Shown here piece after piece: positions 36,764-58,000 of a stretch of 64,000 nt of DNA. Each line of letters starts with the position of its first letter. The stretch's first letter is position 1. The notes under the pieces are model-generated. The model searched no databases, had not been told where the DNA came from, and saw nothing but the letters and a program-made list of their open reading frames with translations. The position numbers and the translations under genes were made by a program. The DNA comes from Leptodactylus fallax (lineage: Eukaryota; Chordata; Amphibia; Anura; Leptodactylidae): contig CAMRHE010000651.1 of NCBI GenBank assembly GCA_947044405.1, positions 349,001-413,000 on the forward strand, written 5' to 3'.

Positions 36764-36880
36764 GACTGCTCGTGAGGACCTGCCGACGTCACACGATCAC
36801 ATGACACCCTCAAGTCATGTGACAGGGGAAGACAGGCTGCGCTTATAAGAAGAGTCAGCCCGGAGTAGTGGGGGCAAAAG
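36764..36880 (-). promoter_or_regulatory. Probable TRUB1 promoter or 5' UTR
   Basis: Only about 115 bases separate the TRUB1 ATG from the 43-bp array. They hold a GTGACGTC half-CRE (36785-36792) and two CATGTG-type E-boxes, TCACATGA at 36797-36804 and GTCATGTGAC at 36814-36823, a form bound by MiT/TFE or USF factors. No TATA box is seen. Promoter function is inferred from position. Confidence 0.4.
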
Positions 36881-39800
36881 GGGAACTATAGAGGGGTCAG
36901 GGGGAACTATAGAGTGGTCGGGGGGAACTATAGAGTGGTCGGGGGGAGACGGTGCAGTGTCCTGGGGGAACTATAGAGGGGTTGGGGGGAGACGGTGCAG
37001 TGTCCTGGGGTAACTATAGAGGGGTTGGGGGGAGACGGTGCAGTGTCCTGGGGGAACTATAGAGGGGTCGGGGGGAGACGGTGCAGTGTCCTGGGGGAAC
37101 TATAGAGGGGTCGGGGGGGAGACGGTGCAGTGTCCTGGGGGAACTATAGAGGGGTCGGGAGGAGACGGTGCAGTGTCATGGAGGAACTATAGAGGGGTCG
37201 GGGGGAGACGGTGCAGTGTCCTGGGGGAACCCTAGAGGGGTCGGGGGGAGACGGTGCAGTGTCCTGGGGGAACTATAGAGGGGTCGGGGGGAGACGGTGC
37301 AGTGTCCTGGGGGAACTATAGAGGGGTCGGGGGGAGACGGTGCAGTGTCCTGGGGGAACTATACAGGGGTCGGGGGGAACTATAGAGAGGTCGGGGGGGG
37401 AGGGGGCAGTGTCCTGGGGTAACTATAGAGGGGTCGGGGGGAGACGGTGCAGTGTCCTGGGGGAACTATAGAGGGGTCGGGGGGAGACGGTGCAGTGTCC
37501 TGGGGGAACTATAGAGGGGTCGGGGGGGAGACGGTGCAGTGTCCTGGGGGAACTATAGAGGGGTCGGGGGGAGACGGTGCAGTGTCCTGGGGGAACTATA
37601 GAGGGGTCGGGGGGAGACGGGTGCAGTGTCCTGGGGGAACTATAGAGGGGTCGGGGGGAGACGGTGCAGTGTCCTGGGGGAACTATAGAGGGGTCGGGGG
37701 GAGACGGTGCAGTGTCCTGGGGGAACTATAGAGGGGTCGGGGGGAGACGGTGCAGTGTCCTGGGGGAACTATAGAGGGGTCGGGGGGAGACGGTGCAGTG
37801 TCCTGGGGGAACTATAGAGGGGTCGGGGGGAGACGGTGCAGTGTCCTGGGGGAACTATAGAGGGGTCGGGGGGAGACGGTGCAGTGTCCTGGGGGAACTA
37901 TAGAGGGGTCGGGGGGAGACGGTGCAGTGTCCTGGGGGAACTATAGAGGGGTCGGGGGCGAACTATAGAGAGGTCGGGGGAGACGGTGCAGTGTCCTGGG
38001 GGAACTATAGAGGGGTCGGGGGGAGACGGTGCAGTGTCCTGGGGGAACTATAGAGGGGTCGGGGGAGACGGTGCAGTGTCCTGGGGGAACTATAGAGGGG
38101 TCGGGGGGAGACGGTGCAGTGTCCTGGGGGAACTATAGAGGGGTCGGGGGGAGACGGTGCAGTGTCCTGGGGGAACTATAGAGGGGTCGGGGGGAGACGG
38201 TGCAGTGTCCTGGGGGAACTATAGAGGGGTCGGGGGGAGACGGTGCAGTGTCCTGGGGGGAACTATAGAGGGGTCGGGGGGAGACGGTGCAGTGTCCTGG
38301 GGGAACTATAGAGGGGTCGGGGGGAGACGGTGCAGTGTCCTGGGGGAACTATAAGGGGTCGGGGGAAGAGGGGTCGGGGGGAGACGGTGCAGTGTCCTGG
38401 GGGAACTATAGAGGGGTCGGGGGGAGACGGTGCAGTGTCCTGGGGGAACTATAGAGGGGTCGGGGGGAGACGGTGCAGTGTCCTGGGGGAACTATAGAGG
38501 GGTCGGGGGGAGACGGTGCAGTGTCCTGGGGGAACTATAGAGGGGTCGGGGGGGAGACGGTGCAGTGTCCTGGGGGAACTATAGAGGGGTCGGGGGGAGA
38601 CGGTGCAGTGTCCTGGGGGAACTATAGAGGGGTCGGGGGGAGACGGTGCAGTGTCCTGGGGGAACTATAGAGGGGTCGGGGGGAGACGGTGCAGTGTCCT
38701 GGGGGAACTATAGAGGGGTCGGGGGGGAGACGGTGCAGTGTCCTGGGGGAACTATAGAGGGGTCGGGGGGAGACGGTGCAGTGTCCTGGGGGAACTATAG
38801 AGGGGTCGGGGGGAGACGGTGCAGTGTCCTGGGGGAACTATAGAGGGGTCGGGGGACGGTGCAGTGTCCTGGGGGAACTATAGAGGGGTCGGGGGGAGAC
38901 GGTGCAGTGTCCTGGGGGAACTATAGAGGGGTCGGGGGGAGACGGTGCAGTGTCCTGGGGGAACTATAGAGGGGTGGGGGGGGAGACGGTGCAGTGTCCT
39001 GGGGGAACTATAGAGGGGGTCGGGGGGGCGGTGCAGTGTCCTGGGGGAACTATAGAGGGGTCGGGGGGAGACGGTGCAGTGTCCTGGGGGAACTATAGAG
39101 GGGTGGGGGGGGAGACGGGGGGTGCAGTGTCCTGGGGGAACATAGGGGGTGGGGGGGGGGGGGGGGGGGGCTGGGGGAACTATAGAGGGGTCGGGGGGAG
39201 ACGGTGCAGTGTCCTGGGGGAACTATAGAGGGGTCGGGGGAGACGGTGCAGTGTCCTGGGGGAACTATAGAGGGGTCGGGGGGAGACGGTGCAGTGTCCT
39301 GGGGGAACTATAGAGGGGTCGGGGGAGACGGTGCAGTGTCCTGGGGGAACTATAGAGGGGTCGGGGGGGAGACGGTGCAGTGTCCTGGGGGGGGGGGAAC
39401 TATAGAGGGGTCGGGGGGAGACGGTGCAGTGTCCTGGGGGAACTATAGAGGGGTCGGGGGAGACGGTGCAGTGTCCTGGGGGAACTATAGAGGGGTCGGG
39501 GGGAGACGGTGCAGTGTCCTGGGGGAACTATAGAGGGGTCGGGGGGAACTATAGAGGGGTCGGGGGGGACGGTGCAGTGTCCTGGGGGAACTATAGAGGG
39601 GGGTCGGGGGGAGACGGTGCAGTGTCCTGGGGGAACTATAGAGGGGTCGGGGGGAGACGGTGCAGTGTCCTGGGGGAACTATAGAGGGGTCGGGGGGAGA
39701 CGGTGCAAGGTGTCCTGGGGGAACTATAGAGGGGTCGGGGGGGAGACGGTGCAGTGTCCTGGGGGAACTATAGAGGGGTCGGGGGGAGACGGTGCAGTGT

Positions 39801-40520
39801 CCTGGGGGAACTATAGAGGGGTCGGGGGGGAGACGGGGGTGAGGGGCGGGGGGAGTGTCCTGGGGGAACTATAGAGGGGTCGGGGGGAGACGGTGCAGTG
39901 TCCTGGGGGAACTATAGAGGGGTCGGGGGGAGACGGTGCAGTGTCCTGGGGGAACTAAGAGGGGTCGGGGGAGACGGTGCAGTGTCCTGGGGCGACAAGA
40001 GGGGTCGGGGGGAGACGGTGCAGTGTCCTGGGGGAACTATAGAGGGGTCGGGGGGAGACGGTGCAGTGTCCTGGGGGAACTATAGAGGGGTCGGGGGGGA
40101 GACGGTGCAGTGTCCTGGGGGAACTATAGAGGGGTCGGGGGAGACGGTGCAGTGTCCTGGGGGGGGGGAACTATAGAGGGGCGGGGGAGACGGTGCAGCG
40201 TCCTGGGGGAACTATAGAGGGGTCGGGGGGAGACGGTGCAGTGCCTGGGGGAACTATAGAGGGGTCGGGGGGAGACGGTGCAGCGTCCTGGGGGAACTAT
40301 AGAGGGGTCGTCGGGGGAGACGGTGCAGCGTCCTGGGGGAACTATAGAGGGGTCGGGGGGAGACGGTGCAGCGTCCTGGGGGAACTATAGAGGGGTCGGG
40401 GGGAGACGGTGCAGCGTCCTGGGGGAACTATAGAGGGGTCGGGGGGAGACGGTGCAGTGATCTAGGGGAACTATAGAGGAGCCAGGGGGAGACGGTGCAG
40501 TGTCCTAGGGGAACTATAGA
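36881..40520. repeat. G-rich minisatellite array, 43-bp unit
   Basis: About 84 copies of GGGGGAGACGGTGCAGTGTC followed by CTGGGGGAACTATAGAGGGG TCG. Length varies in the G runs, with one run of 20 G at 39151-39170. Irregular copies cluster at 38940-39180, 39540-39720 and 39820-40200. Copies at 40196-40430 share a GCAGCG variant. The array starts about 115 bases upstream of the TRUB1 ATG and fills most of the TRUB1-FHIP2A spacer. Small plus-strand frames (CPGGTIEGSGG) are repeat translations. Confidence 0.97.
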
Positions 40521-40759
40521 GGGTCCGGTGTACTGTGCTGGGGACGGGGGACACCTCTTCTTCCTTTCTCTGTGTTTCCGTTCCCTTGGAGAGTGTAGAC
40601 AGGAGCCAACACTTGTTCCTATCTCTTATACTTTGCCCCCGTCAGAAAACTCTAAAATCATTCATCTGTAATTTTCATGAAGGAATTAATCCTGCTCCTA
40701 GTCCTGCTATTGTCAATCAATTGATCATCTTACCATAAATACGGCGGTCACCGGGTCAC

Positions 40760-41500
40760 TGCTGTATTATACAGCGTAGACTGAGCAGCAGTGCCCGCAC
40801 CGATTGCCAACATTAACCCTCCTAATGCCTTACTCAAAGGTGACCAAGGCAACATTTTTCCGGTGGCTGCGATCTGTTACTATGGCAGCTGGAAGCCTAG
40901 CGATAGGGATTGTACAAAGCATTGCTTTTTATCAGTCATCAGACCCCCTGCAGTCCACAATCCCTAGGTAGTCTATAAGTAAAATAAATTAAGATTAAAT
41001 CTTCCCCTTTTATTAGCTAAGATATATAATAAATATATTAAAAAGTTGGTCAGAATAGGGCAACACCAAGAATTTATTTTTTTTTTTGCAAAGTTTCGGA
41101 TTTTTTAAATGGTTAAAATGTTTGGGAAGAAAAATAATAAAATATATATATATAAATAAATAAATAAATATGGTATCCTTGGAATTGTACCGAGCCATAG
41201 AATACAGATGACATCATGTGGGCTGCACAGTGAACACTGTAAAGCAAAATCCTTAAAAAAAAAATGTCGCACAAACAGTTATTTTTTCTAATTCCGTCTC
41301 ATTTTGATTTTTTTTTTCTAGCTTCCCAGTACATCGTACAGAACATTAAATAGCATAATTATAAAGTACAATTTGTTCCGCAAAAATTAAGCCCTCATAA
41401 GGCTCTGTGAATAGCCCAAAAAAAATATATATGGCTTTTGTAAAGAGAGGAATAAAAAAATGAAAATCAAAAAAATGTCTGTGGCCAGAAGGGGTTAATG
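40760..41500 (-). repeat. Dispersed repeat, minus orientation
   Basis: Read on the minus strand it carries AGCCTTATGAGGGCTTAATT, then an AT-rich middle and a CGATCGC-like and ATGGCAGC-containing tail, in the same order as the plus-oriented copy at 47885-48830. It includes a short TAAA microsatellite near 41153-41171. Confidence 0.5.
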
Positions 41501-42294
41501 TTACTGGATAAGGTTTATGTTGTCTAAAAACGGTTATATATTGCTATAGAAAAAAATGCAGACTAGACACGTGATCAGAACAAAAATACAGATGGAGAAA
41601 ATCGTCTGCAGCTTCAACTCTCTCTTTTTTTTTTTTTTTGAGTGGCTCCCCAATGTGTTGGAAACAGGTGGAGAATGTTCTTAGAAAATGATCCCTTGTC
41701 TCTGCCACAAATTGAAGGTTGACAGCTATAGTGATATTCTTGAATACAGACCCAGTGTTGATCCTGTGCATTAGAACCACATGGGCAAACCGTATATAGA
41801 TGTTTCAAGTGATGACAGTGCTGTGGAATGTATATTAACACACCAGGGGTGAACTGTATTTAGAGGTTTCCAGTGGGTGCCCTAATGGGGACAGGAACTG
41901 ATGTGAGGGATGACACAATGTACAGTGCTGTGAAATGTGTATTAGCACATCAGGGGCAAACTGTTTTTATGTCCAGAAGTTCTAACTTACAAAACTCTGC
42001 CAATCCTGGACTCTGCTAGAACTTGAGGGGCTAAAATGATGATGATTTCACTGGACCAAAACCAGTGTGTACCCTGTGCATTAACCACACACGGTCTTTA
42101 GTGAGTCACTGAGGGTTGGTCCTGAATTGTGCTTGACTTGCAATGTAATTGTGGTAGAATTTTTTATGTACTCTCAAACCAAACTCATTTTAATTGGTCA
42201 TTTCTGGTGTCTGAGCTTTGTGCAGTGGTCGGGCAGTTTGCGCATAGCTCCATAAAAAAAAAAAAAAGCTGTTTCCGCAATGTGGGGCTTTAGC

Positions 42295-42508
42295 CTTAAG
42301 GCCGAGGTCCCACGTTGTGGAAACACAGCTTTTGTTGCGTTTTTTGAGCCAAAGCCAAGAATGTCTACAAAGGAATGGGACATAAATAAGAAGCTTCTTA
42401 TACTTCTCCCTTCTGCTCAATCCACTCCTGGCTTTGGCACAAAAAATCGCAGCAAAATCTACAACAAAAAAAAAGCTGTGTTTCTGAAACGTGTAGCCTC
42501 AGCCTAAG
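42295..42508. mobile_element. Hairpin MITE with about 35-bp inverted ends
   Basis: Left end CTTAAGGCCGAGGTCCCACG and right end, read inward CTTAGGCTGAGGCTACACG, both lead into AAACACAGCTTTT and then TTTTGAGCCAAAGCC against GGCTTTGGCACAAAAA. A truncated inverted copy of the same end (GCTGTTTCCGCAATGTGGGG) lies immediately to the left at about 42255-42294. I recall this family from frog genomes. Confidence 0.72.
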
Positions 42509-43461
42509 ACTTAAACCGCACACATGGAAAAAAACCAGAGAGCCTCCTGGTAATGACTTTATATGTATGTATAATACAATTTATACATTACATATATACA
42601 GAAAGCAAATATACCGATAAGATAATTGACATCCGGTCATGAAATATATTATTTTCTTACAAGCTTCAGGTCTCTAGCTCTAACATTTGCTCCAATATCA
42701 AAGAAAGAAAGAAAAAAAAAAACAATAAAAATGGGGTGGATGTAGCAGCACATGAAGAAGCAGTGAGAGCTGGCACCACGGCACATTACACACGAGCGCT
42801 TCGCTGTCAGATGGGGCGGGTGACGGCATGACATGCAAGGACCGGACATAATCCACTGTATCAGACACTGCTCCTCCCGGAAAGATAAAAGTGGTGAAAC
42901 GCGTCGGGTTTGTCCCATAAAATCTGTGGCGTGTTCCGTTTTCGCTCTTCAATACAAAAAGGAGGAGGGGAGGGTTTCCATTTTGAGTGCAGTATTAGAG
43001 CAGACTCCGGGTTGTGTTCGTACACCCGCGGGAGCGCTGCTGTACACCGACGGCGTCATCTCTGAAATGTTTTCTGATAAAATACTTTACGTGTTTTTAT
43101 GTAAACATCCGAATGATCAGACTCCGCCCACCTCTAACATCTGATGACATCGTCGGCGGCTTCTGATGGGTGATTGAGGTTTTTTTTTTTCTTTAAATAA
43201 AATGCATGCAAAATAAAAACATCCTGCAGAAAAATCCCCGACGATTAAAAAGTTCTGTAAAACACATAAGGTAACGGAGAACGGAAAGTAAACCCACGAC
43301 TAACATCTCTGTGCATGCGGCTTCGGCCCGGAGAAGTCGCCTCAAGGTCTCTGCCCAATTTCCCTTCTTTCCAAGAAAAAGTCTTAAGCCAAAAATAAAA
43401 ACAAATTAAATAAGTAAAATTTGGTCTCGTAGATGCCGCAGTGACAGTTCTGGGGGCGGCG

Positions 43462-51946
<8,485 letters not shown>

Positions 51947-52029
51947 CTGATCCAAGGGTGAGCGAGAATGAGAGGTTAGAAAACTGTACTCCTCTGCTAC
52001 CTGTCAGGGGCGCTCTCATCGTATACTCC

Positions 52030-55000
52030 AGATACTGTATATCACAGAGGACCGGACACTAACCCGCTGATACTGTATATCACACAGGACGGGTCACTAA
52101 CCCGCTGATACTGTATATCACACAGGACCGGTCACTAACCCGCTGATACTGTATATCACACAGGACGGGTCACTAACCCGCTGATACTGTATATCACAGA
52201 GGACCGGTCACTAACCCGCTGATACTGTATATCACACAGGACGGGTCACTAACCCGCTGATACTGTATATCACACAGGACCGGTCACTAACCCGCTGATA
52301 CTGTATATCACAGAGGACCGGTCACTAACCCGCTGATACTGTATATCACACAGGACCGGTCACTAACCCGCTGATACTGTATATCACACAGGACCGGTCA
52401 GTAACCCGCTGATACTGTATATCACACAGGACCGGTCACTAACCCGCTGATACTGTATATCACAGAGGACCGGTCACTAACCCGCTGATACTGTATATCA
52501 CACAGGACGGGTCACTAACCCGCTGATACTGTATATCACACAGGACGGGCCACAACCCGCTGATACTGTATATCACACAGGACCGGTCACTAACCCGCTG
52601 ATACTGTATATCACACAGGACCGGTCACTAACCCGCTGATACTGTATATCACACAGGACGGGTCACTAACCCGCTGATACTGTATATCACAGAGGACCGG
52701 TCACTAACCCGCTGATACTGTATATCACACAGGACGGGTCACTAACCCGCTGATACTGTATATCACAGAGGACCGGTCACTAACCCGCTGATACTGTATA
52801 TCACAGAGGACCGGTCACTAACCCGCTGATACTGTATATCACACAGGACGGGTCACTAACCCGCTGATACTGTATATCACACAGGACGGGTCACTAAGCC
52901 GCTGATACTGTATATCACACAGGACGGGTCACTAAGCCGCTGATACTGTATATCACACAGGACCGGTCACTAACCCGCTGATACTGTATATCACACAGGA
53001 CGGGTCACTAACCCGCTGATACTGTATATCACACAGGACCGGTCACTAACCCGCTGATACTGTATATCACAGAGGACCGGACACTAACCCGCTGATACTG
53101 TATATCACACAGGACCGGTCACTAACCCGCTGATACTGTATATCACACAGGACCGGTCACTAACCCGCTGATACTGTATATCACACAGGACCGGTCACTA
53201 ACCCGCTGATACTGTATATCACAGAGGACCGGTCACTAACCCGCTGATACTGTATATCACACAGGACGGGTCACTAACCCGCTGATACTGTATATCACAC
53301 AGGACGGGTCACTAACCCGCTGATACTGTATATCACACAGGACCGGTCACTAACCCACTGATACTGTATATCACACAGGACCGGTCACTAACCCGCTGAT
53401 ACTGTATATCACACAGGACGGGTCACTAACCCGCTGATACTGTATATCACACAGGACCGGTCACTAACCCGCTGATACTGTATATCACACAGGACGGGTC
53501 ACTAACCCGCTGATACTGTATATCACACAGGACCGGTCACTAACCCGCTGATACTGTATATCACACAGGACGGGTCACTAACCCGCTGATACTGTATATC
53601 ACACAGGACGGGTCACTAACCCGCTGATACTGTATATCACACAGGACGGGTCACTAACCCGCTGATACTGTATATCACACAGGACGGGTCACTAACCCGC
53701 TGATACTGTATATCACACAGGACGGGTCACTAACCCGCTGATACTGTATATCACACAGGACCGGTCACTAACCCGCTGATACTGTATATCACACAGGACC
53801 GGTCACTAACCCGCTGATACTGTATATCACACAGGACCGGTCACTAACCCGCTGATACTGTATATCACACAGGACGGGTCACTAACCCGCTGATACTGTA
53901 TATCACACAGGACCGGTCACTAACCCGCTGATACTGTATATCACACAGGACGGGTCACTAACCCGCTGATACTGTATATCACACAGGACGGGTCACTAAC
54001 CCGCTGATACTGTATATCACACAGGACGGGTCACTAACCCGCTGATACTGTATATCACACAGGACCGGCACACCCGATACTCCGTATATCACACAGGACG
54101 GGTCACTAACCCGCTGATACTGTATATCACACAGGACGGGTCACTAACCCGCTGATACTGTATATCACACAGGACGGGTCACTAACCCGCTGATACTGTA
54201 TATCACACAGGACGGGTCACTAACCCGCTGATACTGTATATCACACAGGACGGGTCACTAACCCGCTGATACTGTATATCACACAGGACGGGTCACTAAC
54301 CCGCTGATACTGTATATCACACAGGACGGGTCACTAACCCGCTGATACTGTATATCCACCCACACAGGACGGGTCACTAACCCGCTGATACTGTATATCA
54401 CACAGGACGGGTCACTAACCCGCTGATACTGTATATCACACAGGACCGGTCACTAACCCGCTGATACTGTATATCACACAGGACCGGTCACTAACCCGCT
54501 GATACTGTATATCACACAGGACGGGTCACTAACCCGCTGATACTGTATATCACACAGGACGGGTCACTAACCCGCTGATACTGTATATCACACAGGACGG
54601 GTCACAACCCACTGTATATCACACAGGACGGTCACACCGCTGATACTGTATATCACACAGGACGGGTCACTAACCCGCTGATACTGTATATCACACAGGA
54701 CGGGTCACTAACCCGCTGATACTGTATATCACACAGGACGGGTCACTAACCCGCTGATACTGTATATCACACAGGACCGGTCACTAACCCGCTGATACTG
54801 TATATCACACAGGACGGGTCACTAACCCGCTGATACTGTATATCACACAGGACGGGTCACTAACCCGCTGATACTGTATATCACACAGGACGGGTCACTA
54901 ACCCGCTGATACTGTATATCACACGAGGACCGGTCACTAACCCGCTGATACTGTATATCACACAGGACGGGTCACTAACCCGCTGATACTGTATATCACA

Positions 55001-58000
55001 CAGGACGGGTCACTAACCCGCTGATACTGTATATCACACAGGACGGGTCACTAACCCGCTGATACTGTATATCACAGAGGACCGGTCACTAACCCGCTGA
55101 TACTGTATATCACACAGGACCGGTCACTAACCCGCTGATACTGTATATCACACAGGACGGGTCACTAACCCGCTGATACTGTATATCACACAGGACGGGT
55201 CACTAACCCGCTGATACTGTATATCACACAGGACCGGTCACTAACCCGCTGATACTGTATATCACACAGGACCGGTCACTAACCCGCTGATACTGTATAT
55301 CACACAGGACGGGTCACTAACCCGCTGATACTGTATATCACACAGGACCGGTCACTAACCCGCTGATACTGTATATCACACAGGACCGGTCACTAACCCG
55401 CTGATACTGTATATCACACAGGACCGGTCACTAACCCGCTGATACTGTATATCACACAGGACCGGTCACTAACCCGCTGATACTGTATATCACACAGGAC
55501 CGGTCACTAACCCGCTGATACTGTATATCACACAGGACCGGTCACTAACCCGCTGATACTGTATATCACACAGGACCGGTCACTAACCCGCTGATACTGT
55601 ATATCACACAGGACCGGTCACTAACCCGCTGATACTGTATATCACACAGGACCGGTCACTAACCCGCTGATACTGTATATCACACAGGACCGGTCACTAA
55701 CCCGCTGATACTGTATATCACACAGGACCGGTCACTAACCCGCTGATACTGTATATCACACAGGACCGGTCACTAACCCGCTGATACTGTATATCACACA
55801 GGACCGGTCACTAACCCGCTGATACTGTATATCACACAGGACGGGTCACTAACCCGCTGATACTGTATATCACACAGGACCGGTCACTAACCCGCTGATA
55901 CTGTATATCACACAGGACCGGTCACTAACCCGCTGATACTGTATATCACACAGGACCGGTCACTAACCCGCTGATACTGTATATCACACAGGACCGGTCA
56001 CTAACCCGCTGATACTGTATATCACACAGGACCGGTCACTAACCCGCTGATACTGTATATCACACAGGACGGGTCACTAACCCGCTGATACTGTATATCA
56101 CACAGGACGGGTCACTAACCCGCTGATACTGTATATCACACAGGACCGGTCACTAACCCGCTGATACTGTATATCACACAGGACCGGTCACTAACCCGCT
56201 GATACTGTATATCACACAGGACGGGTCACTAACCCGCTGATACTGTATATCACACAGGACGGGTCACTAACCCGCTGATACTGTATATCACACAGGACCG
56301 GTCACTAACCCGCTGATACTGTATATCACACAGGACCGGTCACTAACCCGCTGATACTGTATATCACACAGGACGGGTCACTAACCCGCTGATACTGTAT
56401 ATCACACAGGACGGGTCACTAACCCGCTGATACTGTATATCACACAGGACCGGTCACTAACCCGCTGATACTGTATATCACACAGGACCGGTCACTAACC
56501 CGCTGATACTGTATATCACACAGGACGGGTCACTAACCCGCTGATACTGTATATCACACAGGACCGGTCACTAACCCGCTGATACTGTATATCACACAGG
56601 ACCGGTCACTAACCCGCTGATACTGTATATCACACAGGACCGGGTCACTAACCCGCTGATACTGTATATCACACAGGACCGGTCACTAACCCGCTGATAC
56701 TGTATATCACACAGGACCGGTCACTAACCCGCTGATACTGTATATCACACAGGACCGGTCACTAACCCGCTGATACTGTATATCACACAGGACCGGGTCA
56801 CTAACCCGCTGATACTGTATATCACACAGGACCGGTCACTAACCCGCTGATACTGTATATCACAGAGGACGGGTCACTAACCCGCTGATACTGTATATCA
56901 CAGAGGACCGGTCACTAACCCGCTGATACTGTATATCACACAGGACCGGTCACTAACCCGCTGATACTGTATATCACACAGGACCGGTCACTAACCCGCT
57001 GATACTGTATATCACACAGGACCGGTCACTAACCCGCTGATACTGTATATCACACAGGACCGGTCACTAACCCGCTGATACTGTATATCACACAGGACCG
57101 GTCACTAACCCGCTGATACTGTATATCACACAGGACCGGTCACTAACCCGCTGATACTGTATATCACACAGGACCGGTCACTAACCCGCTGATACTGTAT
57201 ATCACACAGGACCGGTCACTAACCCGCTGATACTGTATATCACACAGGACGGGTCACTAACCCGCTGATACTGTATATCACACAGGACGGGTCACTAACC
57301 CGCTGATACTGTATATCACACAGGACGGGTCCCACCCCCCACCACTAACCCGCTGATACTGTATATCACACAGGACCGGTCACTAACCCGCTGATACTGT
57401 ATATCACACAGGACCGGTCACTAACCCGCTGATACTGTATATCACACAGGACGGGTCACTAACCCGCTGATACTGTATATCACACAGGACCGGTCACTAA
57501 CCCGCTGATACTGTATATCACACAGGACCGGTCACTAACCCGCTGATACTGTATATCACACAGGACGGGTCACTAACCCGCTGATACTGTATATCACACA
57601 GGACCGGTCACTAACCCGCTGATACTGTATATCACACAGGACCGGTCACTAACCCGCTGATACTGTATATCACACAGGACGGGTCACTAACCCGCTGATA
57701 CTGTATATCACACAGGACGGGTCACTAACCCGCTGATACTGTATATCACACAGGACCGGTCACTAACCCGCTGATACTGTATATCACACAGGACGGGTCA
57801 CTAACCCGCTGATACTGTATATCACACAGGACCGGTCACTAACCCGCTGATACTGTATATCACACAGGACCGGTCACTAACCCGCTGATACTGTATATCA
57901 CACAGGACCGGTCACTAACCCGCTGATACTGTATATCACACAGGACCGGTCACTAACCCGCTGATACTGTATATCACACAGGACCGGTCACTAACCCGCT

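Larger units (their letters stand above)
40521..43461. other. TRUB1-FHIP2A spacer and FHIP2A 3' flank
   Basis: No additional gene is recognised. Beyond the dispersed repeats listed separately, it holds AT-rich sequence with homopolymer runs. A segment near 42890-43100 contains GTGAAACGCGTCGGGTTTG, which I recall as part of a frog interspersed repeat. The FHIP2A 3' UTR must lie in the right-hand part, but no AATAAA on the minus strand is evident within a few hundred bases of the stop. Confidence 0.45.
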
